From the NCBI GenBank assembly GCA_963717765.1, contig CAVQWX010000003.1, positions 806,001 through 870,000 of the forward strand: a stretch of DNA of 64,000 bases, read 5' to 3'. The notes below the pieces were generated by a model, which saw only the letters and a program-made list of their open reading frames with translations, did not search any database and was not told the origin of the DNA. Source of the stretch: JACDER01 sp963717765. GTDB taxonomy: Bacteria > Actinomycetota > Thermoleophilia > Gaiellales > Gaiellaceae. Below, piece by piece: positions 56,899 to 64,000 of the stretch. Position 1 is the first letter of the stretch, and each line of letters starts with the position of its first letter. Both the position numbers and the translations under genes were made by a program.

Positions 56899-57938
56899 AT
56901 GGCACTGATCTATCGCGCCATTTTCCAGGTTGAGGACCCGGGAAGCTCCTTTACGGAGCGGGCGGGCGACCGGGTTCAAGACTGGCTGCGTTTCAAATTC
57001 CGTGACGACGGCCTTGAGCTCCCCGACGAGGGAACGACAACCATCGATCCGTACGGCATCGAGGTTGGGCGGCAGCAGCGGAGCTCGGACGAGTGCAGGG
57101 TCGCTCGGCTGAGCGTGTATGAGCCGCATCGTGAAGACGGACTTCAGGTTACAGCAACCTTGACCGCGATCAGCGACGGCGAGAAGAAGTCGTGGGCCTG
57201 GGTCGATCTTGAGCGTTGGGCACCACATCAGGTCGCCCCAACGTGGATTCCGGTGACGCCGGGAATCGTGATTAGCCTACTGGAGAAGGAGGAGGCGTAC
57301 CGCGGTGACCTGCGGTTGAGCCGTGGATGCAGGTTGGTTACGGCCGACGAAGGGAAGCTTCTCGCCTCGCTTGTGCTCGACTCGAAGCGTGAACTTCCTA
57401 TCGTCGTAGTGTCGCATCGCAATGATGAAGAGCATGCGATTGAGCAAGCCCAAAGCCGCGCCACGCAGATCGCGCGACGCGTCGCGGGCATCGCTTCCAC
57501 GTGGGTTCTGGGAACAGGGGCTGTTACAGCTTTCTCCAAAGCGATGCACGAGGCTCTCGGTGATGGATGGATGTCCACTCGGGCGCGGGCCGCACGTACC
57601 TCCCGGGCGTCGGAGGGGAACGGGACTTCCAGGCCGACACCGTTTTGTCGCGTTTCGCAAGCTTGAAGGAAGGAGGGAGGATCTCGCGGCGCTATTCGTT
57701 GCGCCCTCGCTTCTGCGACGAGCGGTAGAGGCCGCGCCGCCGCCGCCGTTTGGCGCTCCTCCGCGCGGGCACTGATCTTCCGAGACCGGGACGCCGACGC
57801 CGATGAGCTTCTCGCACTGGCAGATGAGGACGTCAAGAGGCTCGAGACTGAGCGAGAAGACCTCTTGAGCGACATGGAAGATCTTCAGGAGAAGTTTGAA
57901 AGTGAACGGAGCGACGTTACGGGCTTCAGCGGTGAATG
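56899..57938 (+). CDS. Unknown defence-associated protein 1, frameshifted
   Basis: About 346 codons. Start ATG 56899. The first 225 residues are clean: YRAIFQVEDPGSSFTERAGD, GLQVTATLTAISDGEKKSWA, WIPVTPGIVISLLEKEEAYR, ELPIVVVSHRNDEEHAIEQA and RVAGIASTWVLGTGAVTAFS. After shifts at about 57560-57700 it continues FRKLEGRREDLAALF and, from 57770, ALIFRDRDADADELLALADE and a coiled coil EREDLLSDMEDLQEKFESER. No family recognised. Its end overlaps the next gene, and the two are probably translated together. Confidence 0.6.
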
Positions 57939-58525
57939 ACGACCTGGCTCGCCGACTCCAGTACTACCGCAAGCGCATGGCACAACTCGAGCCGTCCGCA
58001 ATCGCAGGCGAGCCCATTCAAGACAACTTCGAGCCGGTCCTCTGCTCAGAGGTCGTCTCGCACGCAAGAGAGTGCCTCCCGATGGTCGTGCTGCCGGATG
58101 CTGTCGACGAGGGGGCCGAGACGCTCGACGACCACGGCGACGAATCATGGGCGCGGCGTGCCTGGTCGGCGCTAGAGGCTTTGAATCGCTATGCCGAGAT
58201 GAAGAGCGCAGGCGAGTTCGACGGAAGTTTGGTTACTTATTGCGAACACTCGGCTGGTGGTGAGTTTGTGATCCCCGCCGGTTGGGTCGCTCCAACCGAG
58301 ACCGCGTTGACCCTGTCGAATCCTCGTTTTCGCGAGTTGCGCGTCCTTCCGATCTCATCCGCTGTCGATGCTTCAGGACGGATTCTCATGCAGGAGCACA
58401 TCAGGATCGAGAAAGGCGGATCCCCAGCGCCCCGCATTCATTACTACGACGACACTCGTCGACCCACCCACAAGATCCACGTCGGGTGGTTCGGCGACCA
58501 CCTCGACAGTCGTGCTCGATCGTAG
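57932..58525 (+). CDS. Unknown defence-associated protein 2
   Basis: 197 residues from GTG 57932, which overlaps the preceding TGA. Sequence is clean: LARRLQYYRKRMAQLEPSAI, ARRAWSALEALNRYAEMKSA, EFVIPAGWVAPTETALTLSN, RIEKGGSPAPRIHYYDDTRR and the C-terminal HKIHVGWFGDHLDS. The last block, with H-G-x-F-G-x-H-L, is common at the ends of actinobacterial unknown proteins; its role is not known to me. The next gene starts two bases after the stop. Confidence 0.65.
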   Translation: MNDDLARRLQYYRKRMAQLEPSAIAGEPIQDNFEPVLCSEVVSHARECLPMVVLPDAVDEGAETLDDHGDESWARRAWSALEALNRYAEMKSAGEFDGSLVTYCEHSAGGEFVIPAGWVAPTETALTLSNPRFRELRVLPISSAVDASGRILMQEHIRIEKGGSPAPRIHYYDDTRRPTHKIHVGWFGDHLDSRARS

Positions 58526-58527
58526 GC

Positions 58528-61420
58528 ATGACGAGCGTCGTTGATCAGGAGATGAGCATCGCTCGCGAGGTGCTCGAGGCCTATCCGGTCGACGCAGCGA
58601 AGCGGGAGATAATCGCCCACGACGAAGGTCCACTGCTCGTGATCGCCGGGCCCGGCTCCGGCAAGACTTCCGCTCGTCCTCCGGGCACTCAACCTGCTGC
58701 TGCTCGAGCGGGCGTCCCCGCGGAGATCGTGCTCTGCACCTTCACCGAGAAGGCCGCGTTCGAGATGCGCGATCGCCTCGCCGCCGCGGCGCGCAAGGTC
58801 GGCTACACGGGCGACCTGTCGGAACTGCGCGTCTCGACGATCCACGGCTTCTGCAACCGCATCCTCACGCGAGCACCGTCACCGGACGGCGCTCGGCAAC
58901 GGCTACGAGACGCTCGACGAACTGACGCAGCTCCTCTTCATCTTCGAACACTTCGACGAGATCATCGGGCCGACCGAGAACGACGCTCTATCCTGGGCAG
59001 ATGGAAGACGCGGTGGACGCGATCGAGGGGATGCGCGACTACTTCGACAAGATCACGGAGGAGCTCGTCGATCCCGAGCAGCTCTCGGGTCGGCCGATCC
59101 GTTCCTCGCGGCGCTCGGCGCGCGCCTATCGCCGCTACGAGACGCGCGCTCTTCGAGCGCAACCGCACCGACTTCGCCCACCTGCAGCGGCTCGTCTACG
59201 ACCTGCTCGCGCGATCCCGGCACCGCCGACGCGTGACGAGCGAGCTTCGGTACGTGCTCGTGGACGAGTACCAGGACACCAACTACATCCAGGAGCAGCT
59301 CCTCTCAAGCTCACCGAGCAGAGCCGCAATCTCTGCGTCGTCGGCGACGAGGACCAGAGCCTGTACCGCTTCCGCGGCGCGACGGTGCGGAACATCCTGG
59401 AGTTCCCGCAGCGCATTCCCGGCTGCGCGCAGGTCAAGCTGACGACCAACTACCGCTCTCACCGAGCGATCGTCGAGCGCTACGACCGCTGGATGGCCTC
59501 GGCCGACTGGTCCAACCCGACCGGCGGCCCGCCGTTCCGCTACGACAAGACGATCGAGGCCGATCCCGACGGCGAGCATCCGGACTACCCGGCCGTCATC
59601 GCGCATCTGGGGCAGCGGACGCAGCGCGACGAGGCCGCCCGCTTCGCCGACCTCGTCGAGTTCCTCAAGAGAACCAGGCGTCATCGCGGACTACAGCCAG
59701 GTGGCGCTGCTCCTGCACAGCGTGCGGGAAGAGCCACAGCGGCCCGTATCTCGCCGCGCTGGAGGCGAAGGGCATCCCGGCGTTCTGCCCGCGCGCCCGC
59801 GCCTACTTCGAGAACGAGGAGGTGCGGCGACTGGTCGCCTGCTTCGCGGTGCTCTTCGGCTGGCACGGCGACGGGCGCGGGCAGGTCGACGGCGCGGTGC
59901 GCCGAAGCTCGCCAGCTACGTGGACGAGTGCCTCGTCCAGCTCGCCGCCGCTTGCGGCGCCCGCATCCGCTCGCCGAGGCGCTGCAACGGTGGACCGGCG
60001 AGATCGCCGCGCTGCAGGAAGGCGAAGCGCTCGACCTGCGCCCGGCCGACTACTTCTACCACCTGCTCGCGCTCGATCCGTTCAAGAGCGCGGTCCGCAA
60101 CGAGAACACGCGCCCGCAACCTCGCGATCTTCTCGCAGCTCCTGAACATCTTCCAGAGCTACTACCACTACACCGTCGTCACGCACCGGAACCGCGAGTT
60201 CCTGCGGTTCCACTTCTTCAACAGCTTCCTGCGCCTGCTCTACGACGGCGGCATCAACGAGTACGAGGACCCGGACCAGCCCTTCCCCAAGGGCCACGTG
60301 CAGGTGATGACCATCCACCAGGCCAAGGGCCTCGAGTTCCCGGTGGTCGTGGTCGGCAGCCTCGACAAGCAGCTCTCGAGCCCCAAGCAGATCGACCGCG
60401 ACCTCGGGCCCTTCTACCACCGGCCGCCGTTCGAGCCGCGAGAACCGCATCACCCTGTTCGACCGGATGCGCCTGCACTACGTCGCCTTCTCGCGGCCGC
60501 AGAAGGTGCTGGTGCTCACCGCGCACGAGCCGCCCAAGGACCACTTCGCGCCCATCTGGCAGGGGCTTCCGCAGTGGCCCTACGTGCAGAAGGAGCTGCT
60601 CGCCGCCCAGCGCTTCGAGGTCGCGAGCGCATGCCGGTCAAGAAGACCTACAGCTTCACCGGCGACCTCAAGATCTACGAGACCTGCCCGCGCCAGTACC
60701 AGTTCTTCCGCGAGTACGACTTCACGCCCTCGCGCTCGGCGGTGATCTTCTTCGGCCTGCTCGTGCACCAGACCATCGAGGAGATCCACCGCATCGCCCT
60801 CGACGGCAAGCTCGACACGCTCGACGAGCCGCGCATCCGCGAGCTCTTCGACCGCACCTTCCGCTTCCTCGCCCGAGCGACGTGCGGCCGATCGGCGACC
60901 GAGGCCCGCGAAGCGGCCTTCCGCCAGGTGATGAACTACTTCCGCCAGAACCAGCGACGAGATGCGGCGGGTGATCCAGACCGAGGTCGACGTGTCGCTG
61001 GAGAAGGACGGCTACATCCTCGCCGGCAAGGTGGACCTGCTGCTCGGCGGCGACGGCAAGCTGGAGCTGCTGGACTTCAAGACCTCGCCGCGGCCGAGGG
61101 ACAGCCCCGAGCTGATCGCCGCCTACGAGCGCCAGCTCTGCACCTACGCCCACATCCTGGAGCGGCGGCACGGCAAGCGGCCCGACCGGCTGCTGCTCTA
61201 CTGGACGGCGGAGCCGCGCAAGGAAGATGCGCTGATGGTCTTCCCCTACCGCCCGGAGCGCGTGGACGAGGCGGGCCGCTACTTCGACGAGGTCGTCGGC
61301 AGGATCCAGGCGCCGAGTTCGCGTCGACCGCGCCCCCGAGCGCAGGTCTGCAAGGAGTGCGACCTGCGGATGCTCTGCGCTGCCGAGGGCATCGTTCGAG
61401 GCGACGGGGAGAACGAGTAG
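58528..61420 (+). CDS. UvrD-like helicase with C-terminal PD-(D/E)XK nuclease, many frameshifts
   Basis: About 964 codons from ATG 58528. Superfamily 1 motifs in order: VIAGPGSGKT (I), CTFTEKAAFEMRDRL (Ia), VLVDEYQDTNYIQEQL (II), VVGDEDQSLYRFRGA (III), LTTNYRSHRAIVERYDRW (IV), VMTIHQAKGLEFPVVVVGSL (V), RLHYVAFSRPQKVLVL (VI). The C-terminal nuclease has YETCPRQYQFF, YILAGKVDLLLGGDGKLELL then DFKTS, and the late cysteines CKECDLRMLC, giving the four Cys of an AddB/Cas4-like Fe-S cluster. At least a dozen one-base shifts interrupt it, but all motifs are intact. Probably degrades or processes DNA with the MTase/Res pair downstream. Confidence 0.88.
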
Positions 61421-63330
61421 ATGGCGAAGATCGAGATCAACCGGACCGAGCTGGTCTGGCCCGGCAAGTACAACGAGGACGGCACGCTGAAGGAAGTGCC
61501 GCGGGTCAGCCTGCCGTTCCAGGTCATCGAGCGCGTCAACGAAAGCCGCGCGTCACGCGAGGCTGCGAAGGAGCGAGGGGCACGCTCTTCGACGTCTACG
61601 AGGGAACGAGGGCGACACTTGAGGCGGGCTGGCGGAACAAGCTGATCTGGGGCGACAACCTGCTGGTGATGTCGACTGCTGGAGAAGTTCGCCGGGAAGA
61701 TCGACCTGATCTACATCGACCCGCCGTTCGCGACTGGAGCGGATTTTTCGTTCACGTCGATGTAGGCGAGTGAGGAGGAGGTCTCTCAAGGAGCAGTCGC
61801 TATCGAAGAGAAGGCGTACCGAGATACGTGGGGAATGGCATGGAGTCCTATGTCCAGATGCTCGTTCCGCGTCTGGCACTGCTCCGAGAGTTGCTATCCG
61901 ACGAGGGTTCGTTGTTTCTCCATCTGCGGCGTCCAGGTCAATCAGTCATTCGGGTCGCTCTCGAAGAGGTGTTCGGCGCGGCAAACGTCGTGGACGAGAT
62001 CATCTGGAACTATGGAACGCCCTCCGGAGGCCGCGCGGCGGGAAACAAGATCATCAAGGCGCATGAGTACACTCATTCTCGCTACGTCAAGAACGACGGA
62101 TCTCACGTATACAACAAGGAGCATCTACCCGTACTGACGAGAAGTAAATAGAAGAGAGCTTCACCTTGTACGGACGAGAGATGGTCGGCGGCTAACCGCA
62201 ACGAGAGGACGACCAGGATGGCGTCTGTCGAGCGGCAGTACCTCGGATGAAGCAAAGGGTAGTTCCGACTCGTCGACCGTATGGTCTGATGTCGACAACA
62301 AATCGTACGCCCTACAGTCTATAAAGCGCGCGAAGTGAGAGAACGGGTTTCCGAACCCAGAAGCCTGAGGCTCTTCTCGAACGGATCATCAAAATCTCTT
62401 CCAATGCAGGTGCACTCGTAGCCGACTTCTTCGTGGGTCGGGCACAACGGCCGCGCCGTCGCCGAAAGGCTCGGACGGCGTTGGATTGCTTGCGACCTCG
62501 GCCGCTATGCAATCCACGTCACCAGGAAGCGGATGCTTGAGGATCGAGGATTGTCGACCATTCGAGGTCCTGAACCTCGGGCAAGTACGAGCGACAGTAC
62601 TGGAGCGTCGCGACCTTCGGCGAGGATCTGGACGAGGACGGCGCGATCTCGCTTCTACGAGTACGTCGCGTTCATCCTAAAGCTCTACGGCGCGACGCCG
62701 ATGACGGGCATCCAGCACCTTCAGGGCCAGACCGGCAACGCATTTGTCCACGTGGGTGCGGTCGACGCGCCCGTGACGTTCGACGAGGTTATGGCGGCCG
62801 TGGCAGAGTGCGCCGCCTCGAAGGCGGGGGAGCTCCATGTGCTTGGCTGGGAGTGGGAGATGGGCCTCAACGACCTTGTCTCGGACGAGGCGAAGAAGCA
62901 GGGCGTGAAGGTGGTCCTCCGCCAGATCCCGCGCGAGGTCATGGAGGCCGAGGCAGCCGCAAGGGCGACGTCCGGTTCTTCGAGCTCGCGTACCTCGAGG
63001 CCTCGGTCGAGCCGACGAAGACTGCTCGTGACGGTCCGGGTGGAGCTCGAGAACTTCGTCATCCCGAACCCGGAGCTGGTGCCCGATGACGTCCGCGAGA
63101 AGATCACGAAGTGGTCCGACTACGTCGACTACTGGGCCGTCGACTGGGGCTTCCAGCGACGACACGTTCATGCAAGGTCGGGTTACGTACCGGACGCGCC
63201 GCGATCGAACGCTCGAGCTCGTCTCGGAGTCGCACACATACGACGAGCGGGCGAATACCGCGTGATGATCAAGGTAATCGACGTTTTCGGGAACGACACG
63301 TCGAAGCTCGTGACGATCTCGGTCGCCTGA
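61421..63330 (+). CDS. Type III-like adenine DNA methyltransferase (Mod), many frameshifts
   Basis: About 636 codons from ATG 61421, directly after the helicase stop. Motifs: LVWPGKYNEDGTLKEVPRVS, LIWGDNLLVM, KIDLIYIDPPFATGADFSF (catalytic DPPF), IEEKAYRDTW, LVPRLALLRELLSDEGSLFL, TQKPEALLERIIKISSN and DFFVG...GTTAAVAERLGRR (AdoMet-binding). The C-terminal part (GATPMTGIQHLQGQTGNAFV, LNDLVSDEAKKQGVKVVLRQ) is target-recognition or scaffold. It contains at least seven frame changes and an in-frame TAG near 61764. It methylates adenine to protect host DNA, or licenses the Res partner. Confidence 0.85.
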
Positions 63331-63331
63331 C

Positions 63332-64000
63332 ATGGCAGAGTCATCTTACCTCGGCTACGCATCGCAGCTGCCGGGACTCGAGGACCGCAACCCCTACTCG
63401 CATCCGTCGAAGTTCATTGATCGTCCGGGCTCCACCGAGCTCGTCGTCCTCAACGTCCGGAGGCCGTCGGAGATGCTGGTTGTGAACAAGCTTCGCGAAG
63501 CCGTCGACCAGTGGCGGGATCTGGTTACGAGGGCGCCTCCAACACAACACGCGGGCTCTTTCAGCTGGTGGTTTGAAGAGGCCGAAGCCGAGGGCTTTCG
63601 GCCGTACTGGGGGCAGCGGGAGGCGATCGAGACGATCGCGTTCCTGGTCGAGGTGGAGCACTGCCAGGACGCGATGAAGCTGATCGACACCTATCAGGAC
63701 GTGCCCAATCCAACCCTTATCGATACCGGCGTCGAGTTTCAGACGACGACGGATGGCGTGCGACAAGTGCTCAGGCTCCGATCAGACGGCGCCTATGACA
63801 CGATAAACCTTCCGGACGAGGGTCTTGCTCGCTTTGCCCTCAAGATGGCGACGGGGACGGGCAAGACGCTCGTCATGGCGCTGGCGACGGCCTGGTCGTA
63901 CTTTCATGCTCGGAGGGAGGCGACTCACCGCTGTCCTCGAACATCCTCATCGTCGCACCCAACGTCATCGTCTTCGAGCGTCTGCGGAAGGATTTTGAGA
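63332..64000 (+). CDS. Type III-like Res helicase, 5' part
   Basis: Starts at ATG 63332, one base after the Mod stop; it continues past the window end. SYLGYASQLPGLEDRNPYSH, EGFRPYWGQREAIETIAFLV and the Walker A region RFALKMATGTGKTLVMALAT are those of Res/DEAD-type subunits. A one-base shift near 63915-63925 (aggcgg region) leads to SNILIVAPNVIVFERLRKDF. The nuclease and the later helicase motifs are outside the window. Confidence 0.82.
   Translation, partial: MAESSYLGYASQLPGLEDRNPYSHPSKFIDRPGSTELVVLNVRRPSEMLVVNKLREAVDQWRDLVTRAPPTQHAGSFSWWFEEAEAEGFRPYWGQREAIETIAFLVEVEHCQDAMKLIDTYQDVPNPTLIDTGVEFQTTTDGVRQVLRLRSDGAYDTINLPDEGLARFALKMATGTGKTLVMALATAWSYFHARREATHRCPRTSSSSHPTSSSSSVCGRILR

Noticed and set aside
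1..64000. CRISPR arrays, rRNA genes, complete insertion sequences
   Set aside because: No regularly spaced repeats, no rRNA-like stretches and no transposase motifs were seen in either strand.

Overview
The window is high-GC bacterial DNA with dense, mostly actinobacterial-looking gene content: many GTG and TTG starts, stop/start overlaps of the GTGA/ATGA kind, a complete cydABDC set with a fused-pair CydD/CydC, CGNR zinc-finger and KPN_02809-type metallopeptidase genes, a GH15 enzyme next to zwf, and leaderless promoters. A deep-branching actinobacterium (Thermoleophilia-like) is my best guess, but this is inference only; no rRNA or other clean marker is present.

Bases 1-12,500 are housekeeping: 3' end of a CGNR protein, endonuclease III (frameshifted), an SRPBCC protein, a PAS protein, CorA, thioredoxin reductase, a DUF488 protein, an eRF1-like (baeRF/Vms1) protein, two acetyltransferases, aconitase, RmuC, a His-rich membrane-anchored protein, tRNA-Leu(UAA) and a decayed MDR oxidoreductase. 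Bases 12,539-19,601 form a translationally coupled sugar-oxidation run: zwf, GH15 hydrolase, GMC oxidoreductase, aldose 1-epimerase, type II NADH dehydrogenase. Bases 19,636-29,327 hold membrane and respiration genes: DUF389 protein, proton antiporter with RCK domain, cydA, cydB, a small unknown gene, cydD, cydC and a stress-like membrane protein.

At 29,400-30,700 a PheS-like ligase homologue is preceded by a leaderless 24-residue peptide ORF and mutually exclusive inverted repeats. From 31,159 to 39,449 the genes face the cell surface: a zinc metallopeptidase, several exported proteins belonging to two paralogous families, DsbB and DsbA-like oxidases, and a copper set (YcnI, CopC-CopD fusion and companions).

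From 39,466 to the end the window becomes accessory DNA: five or six toxin-antitoxin-like modules (RHH/MazF, Phd/RelE-like, DUF433/DUF5615, VapBC, DUF2283 pairs, an XRE protein), a stand-alone ATPase with its own operator, an XPF-type ERCC4 nuclease, a SWIM-SNF2 helicase, a PD-(D/E)XK nuclease, a sigma factor/HTH/ImmA-IrrE cassette, and at 56.9-64 kb two unknown proteins followed by a UvrD-like helicase-nuclease, a type III-like DNA methyltransferase and a Res-type helicase. I read this as a defence island, and the 56.9-64 kb cluster is the best candidate for an unusual system.

Many genes in the second half are split by single-base indels although their motifs are intact; the density is very uneven. 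Sequencing or polishing error is the likeliest cause, so these are annotated as whole genes with the breaks stated.
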